A stretch of DNA of 39,967 bases, from NCBI RefSeq assembly GCF_007859735.1, contig NZ_SIHI01000031.1, positions 1 through 39,967 on the forward strand, in the 5' to 3' direction. Of the stretch, positions 18,749 to 28,515 are shown in pieces. The notes beneath the pieces are model-generated. The model saw only the letters and a list, made by a program, of their open reading frames with translations. It was not told the origin of the DNA and did not search any database. The stretch comes from Thalassoglobus neptunius (GTDB taxonomy: Bacteria; Planctomycetota; Planctomycetia; Planctomycetales; Planctomycetaceae). Position 1 is the first letter of the stretch. Every line of letters starts with the position of its first letter. A program made the position numbers and the translations under genes.

Positions 18749-18951
18749 TGCAGTCAGGACCAAATTCACCGAAGCCACATCCTCTGTATGCGACGCTTGG
18801 GCGAACTGGTTTCGCAGAACCGGTCTAATGAGGCGATGGTCTTCAGTGTGAGTTTCGAAGAACTTCCAGGAAAGTTGAGAATGTTGTCGATTCGAGGCAG
18901 TTGAATTCGACTGATGAGAAAACAACTCAACTTGACGAGGAGAATTGTCAC

Positions 18952-19410
18952 ATGTCGAACTCATCGAACTCCGTCCACCTTCATCGCGTGCTCCGTGCTC
19001 CAGCCTCTCGAATCTATCAGGCCTTCCTGAACCCAGACGCTCTGTGCCGATGGTTACCGCCTTACGGTTATGTGGGGAACATCGATCGATTCGATCTTCA
19101 GCAGGGAGGCGGCTTTCACATGACGTTCACCAATTTCGCGAACGATCACAGCCACTCGTTTACGAGCTCTTTCGTAGAACTCATTCCGAACGAGAAAATT
19201 CGACTTGCCGACGAATTCGACGATCCAGCTCTCGCTGCCGAGATGACCAAGACGATCACATTGAAACCGGTCAGCTGCGGGACTGAACTTGAAATTCTCC
19301 ATGAAGGACTCCCCGAATCCATCCCGGCAGAAATGTGCTATCTGGGCTGGCAAGAGTCCCTGCTCCAGCTTGCCAATCTCGTCGAGGCAGACCTCTCGCC
19401 AGTCGAGTAA
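18952..19410 (+). CDS. SRPBCC/AHSA1-family protein
   Basis: 152 residues of the START-like SRPBCC superfamily, AHSA1 branch. The usual blocks are present: HRVLRAPASRIYQAFLNPDA at the start, LCRWLPPYGYVG, GGGFHMTFTN, VELIPNEKIRLADEFDD, and the C-terminal helix GWQESLLQLANLVEA. ATG 18952 has GAGGAG 9 nt upstream. Such proteins have a hydrophobic cavity; many act on small molecules, but no substrate can be read from this sequence. It lies about 200 bp behind the DUF1501 gene and probably has its own promoter. Confidence 0.88.
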   Translation: MSNSSNSVHLHRVLRAPASRIYQAFLNPDALCRWLPPYGYVGNIDRFDLQQGGGFHMTFTNFANDHSHSFTSSFVELIPNEKIRLADEFDDPALAAEMTKTITLKPVSCGTELEILHEGLPESIPAEMCYLGWQESLLQLANLVEADLSPVE

Positions 19411-19463
19411 GTGAGTCGAAATCACATGCCCCTGCACGCACTTTGAACCTGTCGCAGAAGAAC

Positions 19464-19496
19464 ATTGAGAGTGCCGTCGTCTGCCGCGCTCTCAAT
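19464..19496. terminator. Probable bidirectional terminator hairpin
   Basis: ATTGAGAG at 19464-19471 pairs perfectly with CTCTCAAT at 19489-19496, and the stem can extend by three more pairs including one G-U. It lies between the convergent AHSA1 and ABC permease genes, where a shared terminator is expected. The U-tract is poor on both sides. Confidence 0.5.
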
Positions 19497-19590
19497 CTCT
19501 CAGCTTATCGGGCAATTCATTGATGTCGTGATAACCGACGAAATTGAGTTGGTCATGATGGTTTTGTTTTCAGATACGAACGGCAAATAG

Positions 19591-22518
19591 TCACTTTCGA
19601 AGTAGACTCAACGTTTCTGTGCGGACGGTTCGAAGTGCGGGCCAGAGTCCGGCGATCAGGCAGACTGACAAAGTGAATCCGAAGCCAATCGCGAGTTCTT
19701 TCCAGGGGATCAGCAGGGGCGGAGGACCTGCGAAGAATCCGCCGCCGTAGCGAGCCATTCCGACTCCACTCCACCCGCCGACAATACCGAATGCCAAGCT
19801 GAGCAGGCAAGCGGCAAGTCCGATGAGAACGGTTTCGGCAAGGATGAGGCGGATGACCTGCCATCTCGTGAGGCCGATGGCACGCATCACACCGAACTCC
19901 CAGGTTCTTGCGCGGACCGATGCGATCATTGCGTTCGCTACGGCAAGAGACATAATCGCCAGAGTGATGATCGGAAGTTTGCTCATTCCCCAAATCGTCG
20001 CTTCTGCGTGCATTCTGATTGCCCGGTCGACGGTCTCCGTTGCGGTGACTCGGGCGAATGGACGATACGATGTCATGCTGCCAAATCCTTGAACATCAAT
20101 GGTTGTTCCGGCGTTGGACTCAGCAATATTCTGAAGGTCGGCTTCGATTGAGGACAGCGACGCTGATGCCTCCTTGTTGAGCCAGAAGAATTCTGACTGC
20201 GGCAAATGGAAGTCTGTTTTCACATCGTCGCGGTTTGCGAAAATCATTGCAGCGGTCCGAACATGGTGACGCCGAACTCCCGAAAACTTCGTGATCCAGT
20301 GCCAGCCTGGAAGAGAAATGACACCTGCGATGCGATAGTTGACAGTTGCTTCCGGTAAATTCGGTGGTTGAAAACTTAGTTGATCTCCCAGTCCAATTCC
20401 GGTGAGCATTCGGAAGTCTTCCGAAACGAGACAGGCTCCACCCTCTTCGAGTTCTCTGGCAGCTGATTCTCGATCGCCGTCGACGAAATGGAACTGAAAG
20501 AGTGGGTCAGAGCCACCGATGGCGCGTCGTGGATCGACTCCAAACAACACCGCGTTGTCGTACTTCAGCGCGTCCGGTTCATTGCCATCGGGCCAGCGAA
20601 ATCGAGGTTGTTCGATCGAGACAGGCAATACTTCGTCCGACTTGACCCCGTCGATATTCTCGATCTGCTGAAAGCTGTCGTCGTCCACTCCGACGGGATG
20701 GAACGCAACGAGAATATCGGGCATCCAGCCACCAGGAAGAAACGGTTGCAGCATGGAATATCCCCAAACTTGCGTCGATGTATATAAGCCGAGTCCTACA
20801 GTTAAAGCGAGAGTGGCTCCAACCGTTCGCCACATGTTGCTTGAGAGTTGTGTGTCTAGGAGTCGGCTGTCGAGTTGGAAGAGGGTGCTGAGGACGGGGG
20901 AGAACCAGCGTTCGCAAATTCTGATGATGGTTGGAGTCAGAAAAACCATTCCCAGTAGCAATGCGGGGTAAGCGATGACGGAGTAACTCAAGACGCGCCA
21001 CGCTGGAGCGATCGGCAACAGGAAGACGATGACTGGTGCCAGGCACGCCAGCCCAAGTCCAATGACCGCGAAAGCAATCCAACGACCTCGACTTGGGGAT
21101 GGAGCCTGTTCGGACATTGCTTCGATGGGTGCGATTCTCATGACTCTGAAGACTGGAAGAATGGCAGCTCCAAGTGCGCCAGCAAGCACCGTGATCAAAC
21201 TGAGCATGATCGTTGTCCAGCCGAGGCCAACTCCCGAGTTAAAGAGCCCCGGCATGATTTGATTTCCCAAAGAGATCAACATGGCACCGGTAAGCAGTCC
21301 TCCTGCCCAGCCGAGTCCGGCCAGGAGTAAACTTTCAAACGCGATAATTCCTCCGACCCGTAGACGCGTCAATCCGATCGCTCGGAGCATTGCAAATTCG
21401 CGGTTGCGCTCGGTGACACCCATACTGAGAGTCGACAGAATCACAAAGACCGGCGCGAGTGACGCCATTCCCGTTGCAGCCCATGCTTGAGATCGTTGAG
21501 ACGAGACGCTGCGCGATGTTGTCATTCCTTCTCGCACCTTCGAAAAATCGACGAATTGCAAAGGAGGATGGACCGCAGCAAACTTGGGACCCCAGGCTTT
21601 CTGGAATTCTTCAGGTGTTACAGTGTCTCGCAATGAGATCTGTAATACGGTCGGTCTTGCTTCGAATCCCGTAATCTGTTCAGCAGTTGTAGGTCGTACA
21701 TAAATCGCATGAGTGGCAACTCCCTGTACATAAGCACTGGGGAGAGAGAGTTCTGCTTGTTTGGGGGCACTACTGGGAGGTTCGCTCAGGGTATCGGGCT
21801 GTGAGGCTTGTTCGTGTTCGTCAGCTGCAGATTTAAGAGACTTCTCGTGGCTATTTTTTGTAGGAGGGCGAGAGCCTTGAAGTTTAAGTGATGGAGATTC
21901 CGAAGCTTGATCGATTAACCCGATGACGGGCAATTCGATCTGATTCGCCAGTGAGGTCACGAGAATGCGATCACCGACGGAAATATTCAAGTTCCGGGCT
22001 GTGCGGACTCCGAGCACCGCGGCGGGAGCGTCTGAGGTTTCATCCAGCCATTCTCCTCGAATCAACTCATAGGGCGGCGACGTGGCAGGAGTTCCCACAA
22101 GAAGTGGATCAACTGGCGGCGCACCATGGACTGGTGGTCGCGAGCCAACGAGCAGTCCCAGCGTGGTCTCAGGTTGCTTTTCGTCGGTCGGTTCAGCGAC
22201 TCGTGTTACAGTCACTCGCGACTGAGAGACTGGATTCACTTCCAGGACGCCGACATCATTCTGCAGTTCGTCAAGGATTTGTTCCGAGACGATATTGGAT
22301 GCACTCGGTGGTCCAACTGGGACAATCAATGCATCGTAGCGCCCAAGATACTTCTGTGCATTTTCATCGAACTGAGACACGAGTGCGTCGTAGCTGCTGA
22401 CAACCCAAACGACAGCACACGTTGAGGCAATGACTCCAAAGATCGTGACGAATGGCCGTCCCGGGTGATGCCACATCTGCGAGAAGACGATTTTTGCAAT
22501 GAGACTCCAACTCTTCAT
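19591..22518 (-). CDS. ABC transporter permease, FtsX/MacB type
   Basis: 975 residues with the MacB/LolCE layout. One TM helix near the N-terminus (PFVTIFGVIASTCAVVWVV) is followed by a large periplasmic domain that contains a low-complexity insert (about residues 210-260), then a first FtsX domain with three TM helices (starting MASLAPVFVILSTLSMGV), two more helices, a second periplasmic domain and a C-terminal FtsX domain (LAIMSLAVANAMIAS..., MRAIGLTRWQVIRLILAETV). The repeated MLRAIGLTR/VMRAIGLTR coupling helices are diagnostic. The ATG at 22518 begins at the first TM module; a reading frame to 22695 adds 59 unconserved residues. The partner ATPase is divergent, 317 bp away. Substrate is unknown: lipoprotein release and peptide or drug export are both possible. 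Confidence 0.92.
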   Translation of the reverse strand: MKSWSLIAKIVFSQMWHHPGRPFVTIFGVIASTCAVVWVVSSYDALVSQFDENAQKYLGRYDALIVPVGPPSASNIVSEQILDELQNDVGVLEVNPVSQSRVTVTRVAEPTDEKQPETTLGLLVGSRPPVHGAPPVDPLLVGTPATSPPYELIRGEWLDETSDAPAAVLGVRTARNLNISVGDRILVTSLANQIELPVIGLIDQASESPSLKLQGSRPPTKNSHEKSLKSAADEHEQASQPDTLSEPPSSAPKQAELSLPSAYVQGVATHAIYVRPTTAEQITGFEARPTVLQISLRDTVTPEEFQKAWGPKFAAVHPPLQFVDFSKVREGMTTSRSVSSQRSQAWAATGMASLAPVFVILSTLSMGVTERNREFAMLRAIGLTRLRVGGIIAFESLLLAGLGWAGGLLTGAMLISLGNQIMPGLFNSGVGLGWTTIMLSLITVLAGALGAAILPVFRVMRIAPIEAMSEQAPSPSRGRWIAFAVIGLGLACLAPVIVFLLPIAPAWRVLSYSVIAYPALLLGMVFLTPTIIRICERWFSPVLSTLFQLDSRLLDTQLSSNMWRTVGATLALTVGLGLYTSTQVWGYSMLQPFLPGGWMPDILVAFHPVGVDDDSFQQIENIDGVKSDEVLPVSIEQPRFRWPDGNEPDALKYDNAVLFGVDPRRAIGGSDPLFQFHFVDGDRESAARELEEGGACLVSEDFRMLTGIGLGDQLSFQPPNLPEATVNYRIAGVISLPGWHWITKFSGVRRHHVRTAAMIFANRDDVKTDFHLPQSEFFWLNKEASASLSSIEADLQNIAESNAGTTIDVQGFGSMTSYRPFARVTATETVDRAIRMHAEATIWGMSKLPIITLAIMSLAVANAMIASVRARTWEFGVMRAIGLTRWQVIRLILAETVLIGLAACLLSLAFGIVGGWSGVGMARYGGGFFAGPPPLLIPWKELAIGFGFTLSVCLIAGLWPALRTVRTETLSLLRK

Positions 22519-22835
22519 AAACGCGATTCCACGGATGTCGTATGAGTGTTTGCGGCGGCAACGTCGAATCTGTTTGTTGTCACCGGGACGGCACGGGAAG
22601 TGCAATAACTGCGCCGGTGCTGGAGATGTAGACTGCCAGGCTCTTGGATTGGCCCGATCGAAACGTTGTGGTGGTCTGTATACGCAGTGCATCAAACTGG
22701 CGAGTCATTCTTCGTCGAGGTCGAACTCATTTAACGCACGTCGGCTTTACTGAAGTTATGGCGAGAAATGCGCCAGTCGTGGTGAAATAATCGCCTCTCA
22801 CTGACGAGGCAGTTCCTAATTCATGAAATAAACCT
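22519..22835. other. Divergent intergenic region of the ABC transporter
   Basis: 317 bp that must hold the promoters of both the permease (minus) and the ATPase (plus). I could not pick out clear promoter hexamers or a strong operator. The ATPase start has no visible Shine-Dalgarno sequence (AAATAAACCT before ATG). Confidence 0.5.
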
Positions 22836-23591
22836 ATGAACGATTCTGCTCATCCGCTTCCACTGATTGTCGACAACGTCTCTAGAGCATTTTCACGCGG
22901 GGGATCACCCGTGGAGGCTCTCAGAGAGGTGAACCTTGAAGTGAAGTATGGCGAATTCATCGCAATTATGGGGGCTTCAGGATCCGGCAAGAGCACCCTG
23001 CTCCATGCAGCGGCCGGGTTGACGAGGGTTGATGCCGGCCGAATCGTAATTTCCGGTCAGGATATTTCTGAGCTGTCGGACTCTCGACTCACAAAGTTTC
23101 GCCGCAAGCATCTGGGCATCGTGTTTCAATCGTTTAATCTCATTCCGACCCTCTCGGCTGAAGACAACGTTCGGCTCCCCAGTTCGTTGGACGAGCATCA
23201 AGATGATCAAGTCGATGCACTTTTGGATCGACTCGGCATTCTCGATCGACGCAAACACATGCCGGGGGCGATGTCGGGTGGCGAGCAACAACGAGTCGCC
23301 ATCGCGCGAGCCCTTGTCTGTCAACCAGATCTTCTATTGGCTGATGAGCCGACGGGAAGTCTTGATTCAGTGACAGGACAGGAAATCTGTAAGTTGCTAA
23401 GACAACTTTGTGACGAGGAGCAACGGACGATCCTGCTTGTTACTCACGAACCGAACGTCGCGATGTGGGCGGATCGCATTGTTGTGCTTCGGGATGGAAC
23501 TAATCTCTCGGAATTCAAAACGCCTGATCGTCATGATCCATTGGAAGTCGCTCATCAGTATCAAAGCTTGCTCACTGTGGGGAGTTGCTGA
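22836..23591 (+). CDS. ABC transporter ATP-binding protein (MacB/LolD type)
   Basis: 251 residues with every ABC ATPase motif: Walker A GASGSGKS (46-53), Q-loop [15 protein letters not shown], signature [15 protein letters not shown], Walker B LLLADEP and the switch His in LLVTHE. The [12 protein letters not shown] segment after the Q-loop is typical of the MacB/LolD/FtsE group, which works with FtsX-fold permeases. This fits the divergent 975-residue permease as its partner. The gene ends at TGA and faces the esterase pseudogene tail-to-tail. Confidence 0.95.
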   Translation: MNDSAHPLPLIVDNVSRAFSRGGSPVEALREVNLEVKYGEFIAIMGASGSGKSTLLHAAAGLTRVDAGRIVISGQDISELSDSRLTKFRRKHLGIVFQSFNLIPTLSAEDNVRLPSSLDEHQDDQVDALLDRLGILDRRKHMPGAMSGGEQQRVAIARALVCQPDLLLADEPTGSLDSVTGQEICKLLRQLCDEEQRTILLVTHEPNVAMWADRIVVLRDGTNLSEFKTPDRHDPLEVAHQYQSLLTVGSC

Positions 23592-23731
23592 TTGGCCGAA
23601 AGTTCCGTCCACTGCCCTGCCCGCTTAGTGGAATGTTTCTTTTATCTATAGTCTTGGCGCGAGACCTATGCGGGATTGATGGACGAGAATATGTTCAAGT
23701 ATGTGCTGCGAGATCAATGGTCAGTTGCGAT

Positions 23732-24751
23732 TCAGTCTGCAAGAGAGAATTGAATCCCCCTACTCACAGCTGGAAGTTCAGCACTTCCATGATGTGCTTC
23801 GGGGATCTCTCGAAAGTGCACGTCGAGGTTGTGAATCTCTCGTGACTTCAGTCGCTCGGCGAAGTCTCTGGCGTCCCCAACTTCGGTCTCAGCTCGGAAA
23901 GCCGGTGGCTTTTCCAGCTGCAGATGACGTGGTGGGTTCAATTCGAATTCACCGACTGTCACAAGAAGACGTGTAATGCGAGAGAGTTGATTCTGTCCAG
24001 CAGGGAGTTCAGCGTGAGTTTCGTTATGTTCGCTTGCGAGTTTCCGTGAAGAGCTTTCCGGAACTGATGCTTCGATTCTGTTTCCAAATCGTTGAACGAA
24101 CGTCTTCTCTTCGTTGATTAAGGAGCCGCTGTTTCACCACAAAGACGGGCTGGACGCAATGAACGTCTGAAAGCTCTCCGGGTTGGTGAGAAACATGTGG
24201 AGAGTGAAGAGGCCGCCGAAAGAATGGCCAAACAGAGTCTGGCGATTTGTGTCGATTTCAAAGCGGCGCTCGATCTCCGGTTTCAGTTCGTGTTGAATGA
24301 AGTCGAAGAATTTTTGGCACCCGCCAGTCTTCGCATCGGAAAACGGTTTCGCTTTCGTCCTGAGCCATTCTTGATCTGCTGGTGGGGTTAAATCGAAAGT
24401 TCGACGAGCCCGTCGGAGGACAGGATTGCTTTCAGTGTATCCGATCCCCACGACGACGGCTGGACGATGATTTCGCGATTGGCCTTCAACAACTGCGACC
24501 ACAATCGGGAAGCTGGAATTGCCATCGGTGTGATACACGACGGGCCAACCCTGCTTGGGCCGCTCGCCACTCGGTTGAGCGACGAAGATGCGGTAGCTCT
24601 TGCCGTCAACCGAACGCATGTCGAATTGTGCCGTGTCGGGAATTCCGACTTGTTGCGCCTCGGAACCGGAAATCACTCCGGAAGGATCAGCAGCCATTCC
24701 GAGACGAACGCTCAATATTGCAATTCCCAAGATGTAAAAGATGCGATGCAT
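23732..24751 (-). pseudogene. Siderophore-esterase-like alpha/beta hydrolase interrupted by one TGA
   Basis: The frame codes for a 338-residue hydrolase of the IroE/Fes-like esterase family apart from one TGA at 24134-24136. Before it: signal peptide (MHRIFYILGIAILSVRLGMA), VVYHTDGNSSFP, VVVGIGYTESNP and the nucleophile elbow LFGHSFGG (Ser177). The stop falls right after ASSPSLW, where family members continue with a second Trp (SPSLWW). After it the same frame stays open for 133 codons and carries the expected C-terminal end, including the probable catalytic His in EAHHGSAELPAVSRG. A single TGG to TGA change explains everything. The truncated 205-residue product would lack the catalytic His. 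The gene follows DUF4198 by 38 bp and DUF2271 beyond it, an iron-flavoured operon. Recent mutation, sequence error and readthrough are the alternatives. Confidence 0.82.
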
Positions 24752-24789
24752 AACTCGATTCCGGCAACGGCAAATACAAACATCCCAGT

Positions 24790-25599
24790 TTATTCTGGAA
24801 GAACTTCAAGGGTTGCGGAGAAAACCAGATAGCGGGTGTCCGCATGTTCGAGAGAAGTTTTCTGGTCTTGTGCCGAGGTCGAGATCCAATACATTCCGGG
24901 TTCATCCCATTTGACGGTGAATTCACCATGGGCATTTGTTACGGCTTTTGTCTCTTCCAATTGATTGCGATAGCGAGTCCCGCCCCGGATGACAGCTACC
25001 TCAAGTCCTTCACGAGGTTCGCCGTTTACCAGCATTCGAAAAGTCGCGTCTTCACCGGTGTACAGATCGTTCGGGTGAGTGACCGGAATCATTTCCAGTC
25101 CGTCGCCAATCGGTGTCATTGCTTTCGTAGTGGGAGTGTTCTTTGTCACAAACGTCTCGAGGCGTCCAAGACTTTCTGCGACCTGGAACTCGGTCGCGTC
25201 GGCGGGAACGGCTTCCTTAAGTTCGCTGGGCAGACCACGCCATCGCTTTCGTTCTCCGTCTTTCTCCCATGACGCAAAGCAGAACTTGCTCATGAGGGCG
25301 ATGCGGTATGTACCGTTTTGAGTCAGTTCGACATCAAAAACACTGCGGTATTTTCCCATCGACTTGTTGACTGCCTCAGCTTCTGTTCCATCGGGAGCCA
25401 CGATCTCCAGAAATTGCAGCTGCAATGGAACGTGGTTGAAGTAAAACAAATCGTTGGAAGCACAGGCATCGACGGTGACCCAGGCATCATCTCCTGCGAA
25501 TTGCGTTTGAGATGGAAGAATCCACAGCTTATGAGCGAAGCAAGTGTTGCTCAGAATTGTCAGCATGAAAAGTGTTAAAGCAGATCGTTGAATCATCAT
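24790..25599 (-). CDS. Exported DUF4198-domain protein
   Basis: 269 residues. A signal peptide (MIQRSALTLFMLTILSNTCFA) is followed by AHKLWILPSQTQFAGDDAWV, the normal opening of DUF4198, which starts with a His near the mature N-terminus that may bind metal. A second Ig-like part holds the family motif VLVNGEPREGLEVAVIRGG-like (MLVNGEPREGLEVAVIRGGT) and the ending WDEPGMYWIST. The family is found near TonB receptors, DUF2271 and ApbE genes and is thought to act in periplasmic metal handling. Two ATGs (25599, 25596) are adjacent; either may be used. It lies 31 bp behind the DUF2271 gene. Confidence 0.9.
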   Translation of the reverse strand: MMIQRSALTLFMLTILSNTCFAHKLWILPSQTQFAGDDAWVTVDACASNDLFYFNHVPLQLQFLEIVAPDGTEAEAVNKSMGKYRSVFDVELTQNGTYRIALMSKFCFASWEKDGERKRWRGLPSELKEAVPADATEFQVAESLGRLETFVTKNTPTTKAMTPIGDGLEMIPVTHPNDLYTGEDATFRMLVNGEPREGLEVAVIRGGTRYRNQLEETKAVTNAHGEFTVKWDEPGMYWISTSAQDQKTSLEHADTRYLVFSATLEVLPE

Positions 25600-25630
25600 C
25601 GAATCTCACTGTTAGGAGTGGGGGCGAAAG

Positions 25631-26221
25631 TCAGTCCGCACGAGGGGCGGAAACTTGAAGTGAGACTGAACCGAGTTCAGTCTCTCCCGATTCTTGAGCT
25701 TGTTGCTTCGCTTGCGGTGGCCATTGAAACGGGAGACGGACCAGTTCGCGTCCGCCCACTTCACGTGCCGCTTCGACCACCGCATTATATTGTCCGGGTT
25801 TCAAGTCTTTGAGTTTGTCTTCTGTCACGCGAATGCGATGTTGGCCAGCGCCGCGAGTCGCACCTGACACAGCGTCGACAGCGTCATCCATGTTCCGGCC
25901 GCCTCGACGCCACCATTGTCGCAAGTCGGGAAGCCATTTCTCTCCATGCCCTTCGTCGTTCACACCTTGCTGAAACCAGACAGCAACGTGTTTCACCAAT
26001 GTGCGTGATTCGTCCTCGATCCAGACAGCGACATAGGGACGGTGATACTCGCGCACTCGGATTCGCGGAAGTTCAACGCTGATCAGCATGGGGATTTCGC
26101 TGCGCGTTTCTGGCTCTTCGGCGAGGCTTTGTTGTTGCAGGTTTCTGAAGAGTGCAGAAATTGATAAGAAACAGCTCATTCCTAGAATTGCCAAACGCTT
26201 CGAATTTATAGCTTGGCTCAT
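25631..26221 (-). CDS. Exported DUF2271-domain protein
   Basis: 196 residues with an N-terminal signal anchor (RLAILGMSCFLSISALF). The DUF2271 domain covers about residues 45-170: REYHRPYVAVWIEDESRTLVKHVAVW, WLPDLRQWW, and VDAVSGATRGAGQHRIRV, the conserved SGATR/SxATRGxG block. The C-terminus adds a Gln/Glu-rich tail. The same domain is fused to ApbE in the 32133 gene, with the shared blocks RRPYVAVWLEDE and SSATRGPGEYDAHFD, so the window holds both a stand-alone and a fused copy. In many bacteria DUF2271 occurs with ApbE and PepSY in extracytoplasmic flavin systems. It appears to be the first gene of a DUF2271-DUF4198-esterase operon. Confidence 0.9.
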   Translation of the reverse strand: MSQAINSKRLAILGMSCFLSISALFRNLQQQSLAEEPETRSEIPMLISVELPRIRVREYHRPYVAVWIEDESRTLVKHVAVWFQQGVNDEGHGEKWLPDLRQWWRRGGRNMDDAVDAVSGATRGAGQHRIRVTEDKLKDLKPGQYNAVVEAAREVGGRELVRLPFQWPPQAKQQAQESGETELGSVSLQVSAPRAD

Positions 26222-26342
26222 TGTAATATCCTGAAAAAGAAGTGCTTCGGGGGAGATGTGCTTTCGTGTCTGGAACCTCAGAGAGCGAGTCTCCGGAGAA
26301 ATTCACTCGCTTCACGAAACGTCTGAAAACTGACTGAACGCT

Positions 26343-26672
26343 TTAATAGTTCAACGCCCCTTTCCCCTTCTTTCCCTTCGAGTTTGTCCACTGGTATTCA
26401 ATCTTTCCCGGTGTCTGATTGATTGTGATTTCGTAGGAGATCTTTCTCCTGTCGCTTCCCGTTGCGGTGTAGTTGCCATTTCCGGTCGGCGTCAGTTGTA
26501 GTGACATCAGTTTCAGGTCTTCAGTAATCAGGAACCGGATCTGTGATTCTTTCGCAAGACCGGCAGCGGTTGCTTCGATGTCAGCTTCTGAGGGAGGGGC
26601 GACTTCGTTACCACTGCATCCGAGCAGAACTGTGAGAATCAGGAGTGAGCAGAGGGATCTGAGTTGCTTCGT
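26343..26672 (-). CDS. Small lipoprotein with ACG where the start codon should be
   Basis: About 109 residues. The frame reads (T)KQLRSLCSLLILTVLLGC: a charged N-region, a hydrophobic core and a lipobox LLGC, after which a beta-rich domain follows (QIRFLITEDLKLMSLQLTPT, then a Lys-rich end KGKKGKGALNY). ACG at 26670-26672 stands exactly where ATG is expected, and the previous in-frame codons run into TAA without any ATG, GTG or TTG. No good ribosome site is visible before it. Either an ATG to ACG change silenced the gene, or ACG is used. Small lipoproteins of this kind often follow DUF1559 genes, as here. Too short and unusual for ordinary gene callers. The 262-bp gap up to the DUF1559 stop holds nothing I recognise. 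Confidence 0.55.
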   Translation of the reverse strand, partial: TKQLRSLCSLLILTVLLGCSGNEVAPPSEADIEATAAGLAKESQIRFLITEDLKLMSLQLTPTGNGNYTATGSDRRKISYEITINQTPGKIEYQWTNSKGKKGKGALNY

Positions 26673-26934
26673 TCGCCAGTTTTAGGATCAAGCTGATTCG
26701 TGGTGCTGTTTCAGGCTTGGGGAGCTCCAACGTCTCAACGGAGTCGTTTCGAAAGAGTGAGGGGCTTGGGCCAATCGACAAAGTCGCTCATGATCGTCAC
26801 GAGAATGATGCCAGACATCGGGTGGCAAAATGACGAACAAAGCGAGATCATCGGACAAGCGACAGTTGAGTTCAGTGGTCTCCGGCTTGTTATCGCAACG
26901 GGGCAACATCGGCCGGACAAGGTGTTGGCTTGCC

Positions 26935-27942
26935 TTAGAATGGCGTTTCAACTTCGCCACCACCGGCAGTCCATGCTCCTCGATAGACATCGCGATCGAC
27001 GGAGTCGCTGATGAAATGAACGCTTCCGTCCATCATTAAGAACTGTGCTCCTCCCGTGTGATGGCTTCGTGCAGCTGTTGCTTTGGAAGATCCCCAGGCA
27101 GCGTCCGGAATGTCACTGTTTGGGGTGAGGTACCCGTTCATCACGCAGCCTCCGGGGATGACTGCTCGCAGCCATGACGTCAGTCGGAAGCCGTCTGTGT
27201 TTTGGTGTGGCGGTGCGGCGGCAACGGCGTCATACGGCTGTGCCACGAAATACATCCGGTAGAGTCGAACGTCGTTGTCCGTTCCGGTCGTGTCGCTCCC
27301 GGGACCGCGTGTTGACTCGGCAAATGCGATTGTGTTTGACGTCCCATCAATGCAGTCACGAATTCGTGTGCCTGAAGAACACCAGAAGAGTCCGTTATTG
27401 CGATTGATTGGATGGAGTTGATTGGTCCCGTCATCCGTTCCGTCGCCGCCATTGGCCGCATAATTACACCCTGCATACTCGAAAGTGTTCTGGAACGGCT
27501 CAATTGCCACGGGAGGTGCGGGATCGCTTGGGCACATGAACATGGGAACAATGGTTTTCGCGACCGGAACCATCTCTGGGGGAAGTGGTTGAGCGGCCGG
27601 GTGTCCGAGGTGGAGGTCCCAGTCAATGAGGTTTTGCAGGTTGGCCTGATCGCAATATGGCAACAGTCGGGCCAGTGGGGAAAAGTCGTCCGGGTATCCA
27701 GCTTCCAAGGTGTTTCCTGCACTGGGGAGCATTTCTGCATATGTGCTCATGTAGTTGTGCAGTGCCAGGCCGAGTTGCTTCATGTTGTTTTTGCACTGTG
27801 TTCGTCGGGCAGCTTCGCGGGCCTGCTGAACGGCTGGAAGAAGCAAAGCAATCAGGATTGCAATGATCGCGATGACGACAAGCAACTCAATGAGCGTGAA
27901 AGCGGGACGTTTGGGAGTGCCGCTTGTTGAAACGGAACGCAT
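26935..27942 (-). CDS. DUF1559 prepilin-like protein
   Basis: 335 residues. The N-terminus is a type IV prepilin-like signal: [20 protein letters not shown], continuing [20 protein letters not shown]. The residue before the cleavage site is Ala rather than the usual Gly. DUF1559 follows, with [20 protein letters not shown] near the start and the C-terminal His-x-DG motif ([18 protein letters not shown]). ATG 27942 has AGGAAG 7 nt upstream; a frame to 28023 adds 27 residues outside the signal. Planctomycetes carry dozens to hundreds of these; they are thought to be surface pseudopilins processed by a prepilin peptidase. The small lipoprotein gene follows. Confidence 0.93.
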   Translation of the reverse strand: MRSVSTSGTPKRPAFTLIELLVVIAIIAILIALLLPAVQQAREAARRTQCKNNMKQLGLALHNYMSTYAEMLPSAGNTLEAGYPDDFSPLARLLPYCDQANLQNLIDWDLHLGHPAAQPLPPEMVPVAKTIVPMFMCPSDPAPPVAIEPFQNTFEYAGCNYAANGGDGTDDGTNQLHPINRNNGLFWCSSGTRIRDCIDGTSNTIAFAESTRGPGSDTTGTDNDVRLYRMYFVAQPYDAVAAAPPHQNTDGFRLTSWLRAVIPGGCVMNGYLTPNSDIPDAAWGSSKATAARSHHTGGAQFLMMDGSVHFISDSVDRDVYRGAWTAGGGEVETPF

Positions 27943-28515
27943 GGGCGGGCTTCCTGGCGGAAAAAATGGCTTTGTTTTAAACGGATTCAGCGATGACTCT
28001 GGCCAAAGCTCTTGCCGTCGCACCGTTGGATCGAGTTGAGACGGGGTCTCAGTGTCAGTAGATTAGCGGGGCGCGGATTTTCGTGCAAGGTTTTGGTGAA
28101 GACTTTTGGCTCGCAGATCGCATTCCAAGACGGAAGCAAATCGCACGCCGGTCTTCGGATTCTCGTTACTCAAGCGTGTTTTTCAAAAGACGCGGCAATG
28201 CTGTTCACTTCGCGGCGGTCCTGCATGGTCCGTGTTTCACGTTTTTTCGATTGCGATCAGTTGGAGATTGGTTGTGGTTGCTCTTGCGGGAGCGTGGCGA
28301 GAATTTCGCCACCCATGGCGAAAAGGCGGTCGCTGTCGCTTACTCGCTGAGGGAATAAAGCGTGGATTTCAGGCTGAAGTGATTGGAACAGACATTGCGA
28401 TGTTGTTGCTTCATCTTGAGTTCAGCCCCATCCTTTTCACTGCCCCCTCTGTTGAACGGCCCCTGCTGTTCTCGTGTGAGCGGGCAATTGATCGCAAAAA
28501 AGAAAGCGTGATTTG
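27943..28515. other. Divergent intergenic region with a 7-bp hairpin
   Basis: 573 bp between the DUF1559 gene (minus) and the toroid-protein gene (plus). The only clear structure is a perfect inverted repeat at 28294-28312 (GTGGCGA, 5-nt loop, TCGCCAC), which could be an operator or RNA hairpin. Plus-strand reading frames across 28012-28516 lack family features and overlap each other. Confidence 0.45.

Noticed and set aside
11407-24136. Reassignment of TGA to Trp in this genome
   Set aside because: Several intact genes end on TGA exactly at the normal family C-terminus (for example 17296-17298, 18746-18748 and the amidohydrolase end), so TGA is a working stop.
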